NCBI GenBank assembly: GCA_963674555.1
Contig: OY771429.1
Span: 1-64,000, forward strand
Source: JBGMEA01 sp963674555
GTDB lineage: Bacteria; Bacillota; Clostridia; Eubacteriales; Anaerofustaceae
Length of the DNA: 64,000 nt
Direction: 5' to 3'
Part shown: one piece after another, positions 8,460-16,715 of the stretch
How the letters are laid out: every line of letters begins with the position of its first letter
Numbering within the stretch: position 1 is the stretch's first letter
Notes under the pieces: model-generated
The model's input: only the letters and a program-made list of their open reading frames with translations
Databases searched by the model: none
What the model was told of the DNA's origin: nothing
Program-made: the position numbers and the translations under genes

Positions 8460-9586
8460 ATCGCTATAAAAATATGACGATCAGTGATATCAAAAGTCTA
8501 TTGTCTGATGCAAACTTCGAACAATATCCCAACATGCTTAACGAATTAGCGGAAGACGAACGTGCCGGTGTTCAAAAGATCGTACTGCAATACAGTGCAA
8601 AATATCAAAAACATTTACTTGAATTAAAAAGGATCGAAAATCTTAAAAGGATCGAAGAGACGTTATACGAAGAAGGGTATCGATTTATCGCCGGGACGGA
8701 TGAGGTCGGACGAGGGCCGTTGTGCGGACCTGTTGTTAGTGCTGCCGTTATCATGCCGAGAGAAAGTTCAATAGCATACATCAACGATTCGAAGCAAGTA
8801 TCCGAAAAGAAAAGGGAAGAATTGTACGAACGTATTATGTCAGAAGCTATAAGCGTAGGGATAGGGATCGTAGAACACGATGTGATCGATGAGATCAATA
8901 TTTTAAATGCTACGAAATTATCGATGCGTAAAGCGTTAGATGATCTTTCGATCAAACCCGATTTGTTATTATTGGATGCGCTGAGGATAGATGCCGATAT
9001 CCAACAAAGGAGTTATATTAAAGGCGATGCAACGGTTTATACGATCGCTGCTGCAAGTATCATTGCGAAGGTAACGCGAGATCGTATGATGATTCAATAC
9101 CACGAACTGTATCCGCAATACCGTTTCGATTCGAATAAAGGCTACGGTTCTGCAGAACATATCGAAGCGATCAGAACGCACGGGGCGTGTCCGATCCACA
9201 GGAGATCTTTTATCACGAATCATCTGCAAAATAACACAAAAAAAACAGGCGACCGATTTGAGGATATCGCATGTCGATATTTGCAACAAAAAGGCTATGT
9301 ATTGGTGCAGCGTCGCTACAGACGCGCGGGGGGAGAGATCGATATTATTTGTCGTGACGGAGAAGATTATGTGTTTTGTGAAGTGAAAGCCAGAAGCAGC
9401 CGCAATTACGGCGCACCGGAAGAATTCGTCGACGCGGCAAAGCAACAAAAACTTATACAAACAGCTCAAAATTATATGGCTGAAAAAGCGATCTTTAAAG
9501 TAGGTCGCTTCGATGTTATAGCCATCGATATAGCAGATGACAATAATCATCAAATCAAACACATCATAAATGCTTTCTCACTGTAA
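8456..9586 (+). CDS. rnhB: Ribonuclease HII fused to YraN-family endonuclease-like protein
   Basis: The 376-residue protein has two domains. Residues about 1-255 are RNase HII with an N-terminal helical extension: catalytic Asp/Glu in GTDEVGRGPLCGPVV, the LLLDAL Asp, KGDATVYTIAAASIIAKV and the C-terminal PIHRRSF. It nicks DNA at ribonucleotides. Residues about 262-376 are a YraN (UPF0102) domain with a PD-(D/E)XK-like core GGEIDII...VFCEVKARS. In most genomes rnhB and yraN are separate neighbours; here they are one frame. No internal start with a ribosome binding site is obvious at the join, so a true fusion is likely. The stop lies in the shared terminator. Confidence 0.92.
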   Translation: MNRYKNMTISDIKSLLSDANFEQYPNMLNELAEDERAGVQKIVLQYSAKYQKHLLELKRIENLKRIEETLYEEGYRFIAGTDEVGRGPLCGPVVSAAVIMPRESSIAYINDSKQVSEKKREELYERIMSEAISVGIGIVEHDVIDEINILNATKLSMRKALDDLSIKPDLLLLDALRIDADIQQRSYIKGDATVYTIAAASIIAKVTRDRMMIQYHELYPQYRFDSNKGYGSAEHIEAIRTHGACPIHRRSFITNHLQNNTKKTGDRFEDIACRYLQQKGYVLVQRRYRRAGGEIDIICRDGEDYVFCEVKARSSRNYGAPEEFVDAAKQQKLIQTAQNYMAEKAIFKVGRFDVIAIDIADDNNHQIKHIINAFSL

Positions 9587-9623
9587 AGAGCTTCTTATAC
9601 TACTAAGTATTAAGAAGCTCTTT
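9585..9623. terminator. Bidirectional terminator between rnhB-yraN and the radical SAM gene
   Basis: A perfect 13-base inverted repeat (AAAGAGCTTCTTA / TAAGAAGCTCTTT) has A and T runs on the two sides. It contains the stop codons of both convergent genes, so it serves both directions. Confidence 0.85.
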
Positions 9624-10691
9624 ATTTGTTTTAAGCAAAGATTCGACCCATTCTTTATTTTCGACCAATGCGCAACCTCCTCTGCTTTCAGTGAGCATAT
9701 GATGGTTCTCTCTGATCTCGCGTAACAGTTTTGATTCTAATGCTTCTTTCAAAGACATTTCTTTCAAATTAATATCCGAATAAGGAGCAAAAGGACAGGC
9801 TTCCAATGAACCCGTGGAACTGAGATGGATAAAACCTCTTCCCGCCGCCATACATCCGCCGAATTGTTCTTCATCTCCGGGGAGTGATACGATCATCATA
9901 TGATGTTTTTTTGCCAGTTCGATTTCCATAAGACGCAATTCTTCTTTTTGCACATCATTAAGGCATGGATCGAAATTTCCGTCAGAAGGCACATATTCGA
10001 TCAAGAATGCAACGCGACAACCGATGTCTTCCAAAGATTTCAAATAATCGAATTTTAGTATCTCATCAAAATTATCTTTTGTAAGTGTGATCGATGTGCC
10101 ATACAAGACTTTCTTTTGATCCAAATCTTTCATTGTTTTAAGAACTTTATCATATATGCCTTTGCCCCGTCTTGCATCGGTCATGTGTATGTCACCTTCA
10201 AGGCTAATGATAGGGATTAGATTTTTGCGTTGGCGAAACTCTGCGATTAAAGTTTCATCGATCAGCAGACCGTTCGTGAACAAAACAAAAAGGGTGTTTG
10301 GATGATTTTCGGTGACCGAAAGTATCTCTTTTTTTGTAAGTGGTTCGCCGCCCGCTATCATTATGACAGACACTCCGAGATCGACCGCTTCTTGCGTGAC
10401 GCGTATAAAATCATTTGCACTCATTTCTTCGGATTTATCTCTCTCTTGTGCGCAAGCATAGCATCCTTTGCATCGTAAATTGCAATCATTGGTAATGCTC
10501 ATAATCATTATAGGTGGTACTACAATGTTTTCAGAATCGGATAAATACATCCTTTTCTCAGCTTGCTCTCGCATTTTCGATACTATTTTTGCAATCGTAG
10601 GTATGTAAGATGGACGTTTTAATAAGAATCGTTTATTTTCGCTGAACATTTCGATCATCATTTTGTTGAATACATTAATTTCTTTTTCCAT
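9603..10691 (-). CDS. Radical SAM protein of unknown substrate
   Basis: The 362-residue protein has the radical SAM cluster motif CNLRCKGC (near residue 70), a GGEPL segment (SAM contact) and later cysteines (GGCMAAG, LEACPFAP, RGGCALV), which resemble the C-terminal cluster region of SPASM/twitch proteins. About 60 residues of helix precede the barrel. Neighbouring genes do not reveal a substrate: downstream is the terminator and upstream a yvlD-like membrane gene in the same direction. No small peptide precursor gene is visible next to it. Function unknown; peptide or cofactor modification is possible but unproven. Confidence 0.85.
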   Translation of the reverse strand: MEKEINVFNKMMIEMFSENKRFLLKRPSYIPTIAKIVSKMREQAEKRMYLSDSENIVVPPIMIMSITNDCNLRCKGCYACAQERDKSEEMSANDFIRVTQEAVDLGVSVIMIAGGEPLTKKEILSVTENHPNTLFVLFTNGLLIDETLIAEFRQRKNLIPIISLEGDIHMTDARRGKGIYDKVLKTMKDLDQKKVLYGTSITLTKDNFDEILKFDYLKSLEDIGCRVAFLIEYVPSDGNFDPCLNDVQKEELRLMEIELAKKHHMMIVSLPGDEEQFGGCMAAGRGFIHLSSTGSLEACPFAPYSDINLKEMSLKEALESKLLREIRENHHMLTESRGGCALVENKEWVESLLKTNKELLNT

Positions 10692-10724
10692 TATTCAGCC
10701 TTTCTTGTTTAAACTATAGTTGTA

Positions 10725-11081
10725 TTACGCTCTTTTTAAATGTTGTCTGCTTCGCATTGCGAACATTTGATCTTCGATGATCATAATTATTCCTGCGGTC
10801 AGAAACCAGATCCAGAAACCTGCTGTTATTGCATGAGCACTGATTGCCTTTGCAATGACCATTGTAAGTATATTTACGAAAATACTGGTAATGCCGAATG
10901 TCAACATATTTAAAGGTAAAGCTATAACCAGTAAAATCGGTCTTACAAAAGTATTGATGACTGTTAAGGTAATTGCTAAAAAAATAATAGATATCAATGT
11001 AGCTTCATCAATGAGACCGATCAACGACAATATCGAAAACACGGAAAAATATAGGATTAGCTTGGTTATCAATCGTTGCAT
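10725..11081 (-). CDS. YvlD-like membrane protein (phage holin 4_2 superfamily)
   Basis: The 118-residue protein has four hydrophobic segments and the conserved NTFVRPILLVIALPLNMLTFGI block of the YvlD/DUF360 family. The family name mentions a phage holin, but no phage genes are nearby. In Bacillus yvlD belongs to a cell-envelope stress operon with yvlB, and the three genes upstream here match that setting. The start ATG 11081 is preceded by GAGGT and lies 3 bases after the previous stop. The C-terminal tail is basic (MRSRQHLKRA). Confidence 0.82.
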   Translation of the reverse strand: MQRLITKLILYFSVFSILSLIGLIDEATLISIIFLAITLTVINTFVRPILLVIALPLNMLTFGITSIFVNILTMVIAKAISAHAITAGFWIWFLTAGIIMIIEDQMFAMRSRQHLKRA

Positions 11082-11084
11082 AAT

Positions 11085-11360
11085 TTACCTCACACTCATC
11101 TTCATCTTAAATTTTTCATCGGGTTTATCGATATCGATATCCATAATATCAAGCGGTCCGCTTGTACGTAGTGACAAAATCAACTCTTCAAAGAATAGGG
11201 AAGCTACATAGGGTTCTTGTTTGAAAGGTTTGATCAGACTTGTGATAGATGTAAAACCGTCTGCTATCTCACGTAAACACCGTAAAGGAAGCATAAAAGG
11301 GATCTCAGTTTTTTTTATTCGGATACGCATGCTAAACATGGTATTTTTTTTAATCGACAT
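11085..11360 (-). CDS. Unrecognised 91-residue protein in the yvl-like operon
   Basis: I do not recognise this family. The protein begins with basic residues (MSIKKNTMFSMRIRIKK) and ends with an alternating acidic segment (PLDIMDIDIDKPDEKFKMKM). The central part contains no clear membrane segment or cysteine pattern. It overlaps the upstream gene by 11 bases and is followed 3 bases later by the yvlD-like gene, so it is probably translated as part of the operon. Internal ATGs at 11339 and 11330 are alternative starts. The position suggests a role with the SHOCT-like and YvlD-like proteins (inference). Confidence 0.6.
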   Translation of the reverse strand: MSIKKNTMFSMRIRIKKTEIPFMLPLRCLREIADGFTSITSLIKPFKQEPYVASLFFEELILSLRTSGPLDIMDIDIDKPDEKFKMKMSVR

Positions 11361-11760
11361 ATACTTTTACCGTTGTCCCTGTTTCATCGTCTCCGGATTT
11401 TACGTCTACGATCTCTTCGGTTATCTCACCGTTTTCGATCATTTCAATGATGCCTTTTAAGTCGATCGCTTCTAGATCTATCCCTTTTTCCATCATTTCA
11501 TTCTTTGCTTCTTTCGGTATCACGGATAAAAAACTTGCAGCTTTTTTTGCTATCGAAAGGGGGATGTTGACATTGACTTTTGCATTTTCGTTTTTATCGG
11601 GATCATGTGTGTCAACTCTTATACGTAACATTGAATAACCGGCCGATCGTTTTTTAATCGGTTCATTTTGATTGATTGCTGATAATAGTTTTTCTCCTTC
11701 TTCCGGAGTGATCGTTTGATTTTTTACCATTTCCAATATTTGCATGATTTCTTCGTTCAT
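11350..11760 (-). CDS. SHOCT-like domain protein (YvlB/LiaX N-terminal type)
   Basis: The 136-residue protein opens with a short helical motif typical of SHOCT-like domains (EEIMQILEMVKNQTITPEEGEKLLSAI), a segment found in YvlB and LiaX. A second domain follows containing LRIRVDTHD and a repeat of the motif IEMIENGEITEEIVDVKSGD. ATG 11760 is chosen because AGAGAGG lies 8 bases upstream; the open frame begins 6 bases earlier at a TTG. In Firmicutes such proteins belong to envelope or daptomycin stress operons, always in a mix with DUF2089 and YvlD-like genes. The exact role here is unknown. Confidence 0.75.
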   Translation of the reverse strand: MNEEIMQILEMVKNQTITPEEGEKLLSAINQNEPIKKRSAGYSMLRIRVDTHDPDKNENAKVNVNIPLSIAKKAASFLSVIPKEAKNEMMEKGIDLEAIDLKGIIEMIENGEITEEIVDVKSGDDETGTTVKVYVD

Positions 11761-11785
11761 CTTCAATTCCTCTCTTTTTGTTCAA

Positions 11786-12160
11786 TTATACATTTTTTAG
11801 CATTTCGGCGGCTTGATCCGCGGTGATCTCACCATTGTTTAATTGTTGCAGGATCTGATTACGCTCTTTTTTGATATCTTCAGCAGAAACAGTGCTTTTT
11901 AAGCCCAATCTGTTTATCACGCCGTCTAATTTTCCGCGCACTGTCGGGTAAGAAATACCCAGTTCTTTTTCTACATCTTTGATATTGCCTCTGCATTTTA
12001 GAAATGTCAGGATGAAGAACGTATCCTCTTCGTTGAGCTTACAGAAATCACAACCGTCAAAGTGACCGGTCAGCTCGCTTTTACAGCTTTTACATGTCAA
12101 CTTACTGATTTCATATTCTCCCGAACATACAGGGCATATCGCAGGTGCTTTTAAATTCAT
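11786..12160 (-). CDS. DUF2089 family protein (zinc-ribbon plus helix-turn-helix)
   Basis: The 124-residue protein has paired cysteines CPVCSGEY and CKSCKSEL, then CDFCKL, forming a zinc ribbon. A helix-turn-helix-like segment follows (FLKCRGNIKDVEKELGISYPTVRGKLDGVINRLG) and then a short SHOCT-like tail (QQLNNGEITADQAAEML). DUF2089 proteins are predicted transcription regulators and stand first in yvl-like operons. The start is ATG 12160 with GGAGAATAT upstream; the longer frame to 12220 runs through the promoter. It probably regulates its own operon (inference). Confidence 0.82.
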   Translation of the reverse strand: MNLKAPAICPVCSGEYEISKLTCKSCKSELTGHFDGCDFCKLNEEDTFFILTFLKCRGNIKDVEKELGISYPTVRGKLDGVINRLGLKSTVSAEDIKKERNQILQQLNNGEITADQAAEMLKNV

Positions 12161-12191
12161 TATATTCTCCAATTCAATCAATTCTATAATA

Positions 12192-12220
12192 TTTATAACA
12201 AAATAAATTAAATATGTCAA
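12192..12220 (-). promoter_or_regulatory. Promoter of the DUF2089/yvl-like operon
   Basis: On the minus strand TTGACA (12215-12220), a 17-base spacer and TATAAA (12192-12197) lie about 30 bases before the start of the DUF2089 gene. The rest of the gap up to 12411 is very AT-rich, with imperfect palindromes made of TTAATATT units but no gene. Confidence 0.75.
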
Positions 12221-12411
12221 TATATAAATTAATATAATTAATATTTAAATTGAATATATTTAATCTGTTTGAACCCGATAACGATTTTATTGAGTATGAT
12301 CAATTATTCATACTGATCAAAAAGAGCTGCTCGATTTTAATCAGTTTCTATTATTTGTTTTCAATATGAAATAATATGTAATCGTGAAAGAGGTTTATCT
12401 CATACGAATAC

Positions 12412-12440
12412 TTGACTTTGACTCTTGCTGTGGGTAGAAT
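12412..12440 (+). promoter_or_regulatory. Promoter of the rpoZ-thiN operon
   Basis: TTGACT (12412-12417), a 17-base spacer and TAGAAT (12435-12440) lie about 30 bases before rpoZ. No other strong promoter or terminator was seen until the terminator after thiN, so this may serve an 11.5-kb transcript. Confidence 0.7.
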
Positions 12441-12469
12441 ACTAATATAGATAAGGAATGGTGGAATGA

Positions 12470-12730
12470 ATGACAAAAACAATCAACAACGAAAGTTTGA
12501 TACAGCCTTCGATTGACACTTTGCTGACAAAAGTAGAAAATAAATATGTCTTAGCACTTTTGGCATCTAAACGCGCAAGAGAATTGTTTGATGGGGAAGA
12601 TGCATTGATCGATGAATATTATATCAATAATGTAACGACTGCGATAAATGAAATCGATCAGGAAAAGGTGAATTATTCTCGCACAGACGAATCTGAGCAG
12701 GCAATGATAGACGAAGATACAATTTTATAA
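12470..12730 (+). CDS. rpoZ: DNA-directed RNA polymerase omega subunit
   Basis: The 86-residue protein contains the omega motif: QPSIDTLLTKVENKYVLALLASKRARELFDG, which includes the conserved KY..V...SKRAR block that clamps beta-prime. The C-terminal half is poorly conserved, as usual. In Firmicutes omega sits directly upstream of coaBC and priA; here coaBC is missing and priA follows with no gap. GGAATGGTGGA is a plausible ribosome binding site before ATG 12470. Confidence 0.88.
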   Translation: MTKTINNESLIQPSIDTLLTKVENKYVLALLASKRARELFDGEDALIDEYYINNVTTAINEIDQEKVNYSRTDESEQAMIDEDTIL

Positions 12731-15190
12731 GTGACTCACACTACGATGAAGTATGCTCAGGTTTATATAGATACCAATACAGTTGCGATAGACCAAATAT
12801 TTGATTATATTGTCCCTGAAAAGTTTGAAGACGTTTTAGCACCCGCTATGCGTGTAATCGTTCCTTTTGGTAAGGGCAACAAAAGTCGCCAGGCTTTTGT
12901 GGTTCGTCTTGCCGAAAAAACGCAATACGATCACGATAAATTAAAAGAAATCAAAGAAATGATCGACCTTGAGCCGATCATTCCGTATTATCTCGTGGAG
13001 ACAGCTATGTTTTTACGGGATAATTATTTTTGCACCTACGCTGAAGCAATTCGTACAGTTCTGCCTTCAATGGATAAGATCGTAAGAAAAATTACGTATA
13101 AAATACGTAAGGAAACAGACAGCCTGCTTTCGGAACAAGAAAATACGGTTTACGAACTTTTTAAAAATAAAGAGTCGGTTTCTGCAACATATATTCGCAG
13201 TAAGACAGGGTATTCTTCCGAATCTATCAATAATATCTTATCGTCTTTTTTAGCAAAGAAGATCATTGATTCCGAAGAGGAATTCATAACCCAGGGCAAA
13301 GAGCAATTTGAAGAATTTGTCATCCTTGCGGATAAGGACGCAACGTTGGATGAGTATACGGCTATTATAGGTTCACGCGCTAAAAAGCAACGAGCGATCA
13401 TCGAGCATATGCTCGATGCGAAAGAACCTGTCTTAAAGAATGATCTATTGCAAGCAGCAGATACTTCGGTACAAGTGCTGAATAAACTACTTGATTATGG
13501 ACTGATACGGATCGATTATAAAAGCAAAGCATCGGAAGTAATATCTGAGGAAGAAATAAAAGAAGATATCCGCGCAAACGATGCACAAAAAGAAGTTTTC
13601 AAGATCTTTCAAAATCATTTGGATGAAAGAAGTAAAAAATATCTATTGTTTGGTGTGACCGGCAGCGGTAAAACCTATGTCTATTTCAACATGTTCAAGG
13701 AGATCTTAAAAAAAGGGAAACAATGTTTATTGCTCGTGCCCGAGATCGCTTTGACACCGCAAATGATGGATCTTGTAACATCTCATTTTCGTGAGCACGT
13801 TGCGATCATGCATTCAAAACTTACTGCTTCGGAACGCTATCATGAATTTTTAAAGATCAAAAAAGGTGACGCAAAGATTGTTCTTGGCGCGCGTTCGGCA
13901 TTATTCATGCCATTTAATGATCTGGGAATGATCGTAATCGATGAAGAACATGAGAATTCGTATAAATCATCACAATCACCGAGATACGATACTGTGGAGG
14001 TTGCGAATCATATTTCGGATCTGACCGGATGCAGTCTCGTCTTATCCAGTGCGACGCCGTCTATCGAAACCTATTATAAAGGTTTGAACGATACTTATGA
14101 GATACTACGTTTGCCGGATAGGGTAAATAATGCGCCGATGCCGATTGTAAGTATCGTCGATATGCGTGATGAATTGTACCACGGTAACCGCAGCCCGATA
14201 AGCAGGATATTACAGGAAAAGATCGAAGAACGATTAGAAAACAAAGAGCAAGTCGTTTTATTTCTTAATCGGCGCGGATATAACACATATGTTTTTTGCA
14301 GAGATTGCGGTTATATCGAAAAATGTCCGCATTGTGAAGTCTCTCTTACTTATCACAATAACAGTCGTACGATGATCTGTCATTATTGCGGATATAAAAA
14401 GAAGATGCCTACGGTGTGTCCGGATTGTGGAAGTAAACGTATAAAATATATGGGGACCGGAACGCAAAAAATACAAGAATACGTTCAGCAAATTTTTCCC
14501 GATGCGCGTATCTTACGGTTGGATTCCGACATTGCGCGCTCAAAAGGTTCTTATGAACGCATTTTGAACCAATTTGCAAACAAAGAAGCGGACATCTTGA
14601 TCGGTACACAAATGGTCGTCAAGGGTTTGGATTTTGAAAAAGTGACATTAGTCGGTATTTTATTGGCGGATGCGGCTTTGAATTTTCCCGATATCAATGC
14701 GGCATCCCGAACGTTTCAATTAACAGCGCAGGCAGCGGGCAGAGCCGGACGTCGAGATCTTGAAGGCGAGGTCATTTTACAAACTTATCAACCGAAAGAT
14801 CCTACTCTTGTCTATGCTTCTATGCATGATTATGAGGGTTTTTATCGACATGATATTGCTCATCGTAAAAAGATGTGTTATCCTCCTTTTACGGAGATCA
14901 TAGGCATATTTACAGCAAACAAAGATGCGGATGTATGTATTCAAGACATTCATAAGATATATCAAGAAATAAAAAACCTTGCCGAAGAAAGCGGTTTTAC
15001 GGACATTAAATTATATGAACCCGCCCCCGCATTTATTCAAAAACTTAAAAATAAATATATTTACCACATGTTGATACGGTATGATAGAGACAGCACATTT
15101 AAATCGATCGTTCGAGAAGAATATAATCGATTGAAAATGTCTGTTGACTCAAATGTATTTGTTGAGATCAACCCGATCACATTATTATAA
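12731..15190 (+). CDS. priA: Primosomal protein N' (replication restart helicase PriA)
   Basis: The 819-residue protein has the N-terminal DNA-binding domain (YAQVYIDTNTVAIDQIFDY), Walker A GVTGSGKT, a DEEH Walker B (VIDEEHENSYK), and helicase motifs including LSSATPS and GRAGR. Its zinc region has eight cysteines (CRDCGYIEKCPHCE...CHYCG...CPDCGS). It reloads the replisome at stalled forks. GTG at 12731 directly follows the rpoZ stop; ATG 12746 (MKYAQVYID) is an alternative start that fits family alignments well. Full length for the family. Confidence 0.93.
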   Translation: MTHTTMKYAQVYIDTNTVAIDQIFDYIVPEKFEDVLAPAMRVIVPFGKGNKSRQAFVVRLAEKTQYDHDKLKEIKEMIDLEPIIPYYLVETAMFLRDNYFCTYAEAIRTVLPSMDKIVRKITYKIRKETDSLLSEQENTVYELFKNKESVSATYIRSKTGYSSESINNILSSFLAKKIIDSEEEFITQGKEQFEEFVILADKDATLDEYTAIIGSRAKKQRAIIEHMLDAKEPVLKNDLLQAADTSVQVLNKLLDYGLIRIDYKSKASEVISEEEIKEDIRANDAQKEVFKIFQNHLDERSKKYLLFGVTGSGKTYVYFNMFKEILKKGKQCLLLVPEIALTPQMMDLVTSHFREHVAIMHSKLTASERYHEFLKIKKGDAKIVLGARSALFMPFNDLGMIVIDEEHENSYKSSQSPRYDTVEVANHISDLTGCSLVLSSATPSIETYYKGLNDTYEILRLPDRVNNAPMPIVSIVDMRDELYHGNRSPISRILQEKIEERLENKEQVVLFLNRRGYNTYVFCRDCGYIEKCPHCEVSLTYHNNSRTMICHYCGYKKKMPTVCPDCGSKRIKYMGTGTQKIQEYVQQIFPDARILRLDSDIARSKGSYERILNQFANKEADILIGTQMVVKGLDFEKVTLVGILLADAALNFPDINAASRTFQLTAQAAGRAGRRDLEGEVILQTYQPKDPTLVYASMHDYEGFYRHDIAHRKKMCYPPFTEIIGIFTANKDADVCIQDIHKIYQEIKNLAEESGFTDIKLYEPAPAFIQKLKNKYIYHMLIRYDRDSTFKSIVREEYNRLKMSVDSNVFVEINPITLL

Positions 15191-15204
15191 TTTTGGAGGA
15201 CGAA

Positions 15205-15762
15205 ATGGGAATAAGAAACATCAGGGTCGATGAGGATCCGCTATTAAAAAAGAAAAGCAGAACAGTTGAGAAGATCGACGACAGGATCAAAATGATCCTT
15301 GATGATATGGCTGAAACGATGTACAGCGCAAAAGGTTTAGGGCTAGCGGGTGTGCAAGTCGGTATATTAAGAAATCTCGTTGTAATCGATGTCGGCGATG
15401 GTTTGATCAAACTCATCAATCCGCAAATCGTATCCTCTGAAGGGGATGTTTTGGGACGAGAAGGCTGTTTGAGTGTTCCCGGTGTGCATGGGCTCGTTAC
15501 GAGACCGCTAAGCGTTAAAGTTGAAGCACTCAATGAAGATGGCGAAGAAATTACGATCGAAGCAACCGGTATGCTAAAGAAAGCACTTTGTCACGAATTG
15601 GATCATCTCCAAGGTATTTTATTTACGGATATCGCAGAGAGGATCATCGATCCTTCTGAAAATATTGACGATGAAATGGGTATTACCTATGATACGGACA
15701 TTGACTTCGGAGACGAAGAAGAAGATGATGAAGAGGAAATTGAGGAAAACAGAGAGCTTTAA
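15205..15762 (+). CDS. def: Peptide deformylase with acidic C-terminal tail
   Basis: The 185-residue protein has the three deformylase motifs: GLGLAGVQVG, EGCLSVPG and HELDHLQG (metal-binding Cys, His, His and catalytic Glu). It removes the formyl group from new proteins; the formylating enzyme gene fmt follows immediately. ATG 15205 is chosen because GGAGG lies 7 bases before it. The last 30 or so residues are an unusual acidic tail rich in Asp and Glu (DIDFGDEEEDDEEEIEENREL region), absent from the catalytic core. Confidence 0.93.
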   Translation: MGIRNIRVDEDPLLKKKSRTVEKIDDRIKMILDDMAETMYSAKGLGLAGVQVGILRNLVVIDVGDGLIKLINPQIVSSEGDVLGREGCLSVPGVHGLVTRPLSVKVEALNEDGEEITIEATGMLKKALCHELDHLQGILFTDIAERIIDPSENIDDEMGITYDTDIDFGDEEEDDEEEIEENREL

Positions 15763-16704
15763 ATGAAAATTATTTATATGGGTACACCTGTATTTTCAGT
15801 CGAGCCGTTAAAAGCACTTATAGAAGCGGGACATAAAATATGTACCGTTGTTACGCAGCCGGATAAACCGAATTCCAGAAGAGGAAAAGAGATCATCTTT
15901 TCTCCGGTTAAACAACTTGCGATAGAGAAAGATATCCCGGTATTTCAGCCTAAAGATGTTTTTTCGTCAGAGAGCGAACAACATTTAGCTTCGTTAGATG
16001 CGGACGTGATCATTGCTTGTGCTTTCGGTCAGATCTTAAAATTAAATATTTTAAATCTAACACCTTATGGATGTATCAATATTCACGCATCATTGTTACC
16101 GAAATACAGAGGTGCAGCGCCTATACACAGAAGTATCATAAACGGCGAAAAAGAAACAGGTGTCACGATCATGTATATGGATGAAGGTTTAGACAGCGGT
16201 GATATGATGATTAGTAAGAAAACGTCTATTTCAGACGAAATGACTGTCGGTGAACTGCATGATAAATTAAGTGAGCTGGGTAGTGAATTGATCGTTGAAG
16301 CGATCAAGTTGTTACAAAAAGGCAATGCACCTAGGGTCAAACAGATCGATAAAGAAAGCACATATGCGGATAAAATAAAGAAATCCGATTGTAAAATCGA
16401 TTTTAAATGTGATGTCAAACAGATCTACAATTTGATCAGAGGCTTGAATCCTTATCCCGGAGCCTATACCTATTTTAATGGTAAAATAATCAAACTATAC
16501 GACCTAAAAATATCTGAAAAATGTTATAATAAACAGGCAGGTTTCCTTGTGGGTTTATCGGAAGATCGATTGATCGTAGCCTGTAAAAACGGTAGTTTAT
16601 TATTGGAAACCGTAAAACCTGAAGGCAAGCGACTTATGAAAGCGTCCGCGTTTTGGGCGGGACTTCATGATAGAGAATCCCTTGTTTTCGGCAACTACAA
16701 CTAA
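15763..16704 (+). CDS. fmt: Methionyl-tRNA formyltransferase
   Basis: The 313-residue protein has the formyltransferase fold markers: MGTPVFSVEPLKAL at the start, the catalytic region NIHASLLPKYRGAAPIH (Asn, His) and MDEGLDSGDM (Asp). A C-terminal OB-fold begins around YNLIRGLNPYPGAYTYFNG. It formylates initiator Met-tRNA with 10-formyl-THF. It starts at the base after the def stop codon and is 11 bases before yugP. Full length. Confidence 0.95.
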   Translation: MKIIYMGTPVFSVEPLKALIEAGHKICTVVTQPDKPNSRRGKEIIFSPVKQLAIEKDIPVFQPKDVFSSESEQHLASLDADVIIACAFGQILKLNILNLTPYGCINIHASLLPKYRGAAPIHRSIINGEKETGVTIMYMDEGLDSGDMMISKKTSISDEMTVGELHDKLSELGSELIVEAIKLLQKGNAPRVKQIDKESTYADKIKKSDCKIDFKCDVKQIYNLIRGLNPYPGAYTYFNGKIIKLYDLKISEKCYNKQAGFLVGLSEDRLIVACKNGSLLLETVKPEGKRLMKASAFWAGLHDRESLVFGNYN

Positions 16705-16715
16705 AGGAGAATTTT

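Noticed and set aside
10725..11081. Phage holin and hence a prophage remnant
   Set aside because: The YvlD-like family carries the holin name only by fold. No other phage gene is present and the neighbours match the chromosomal yvl operon.
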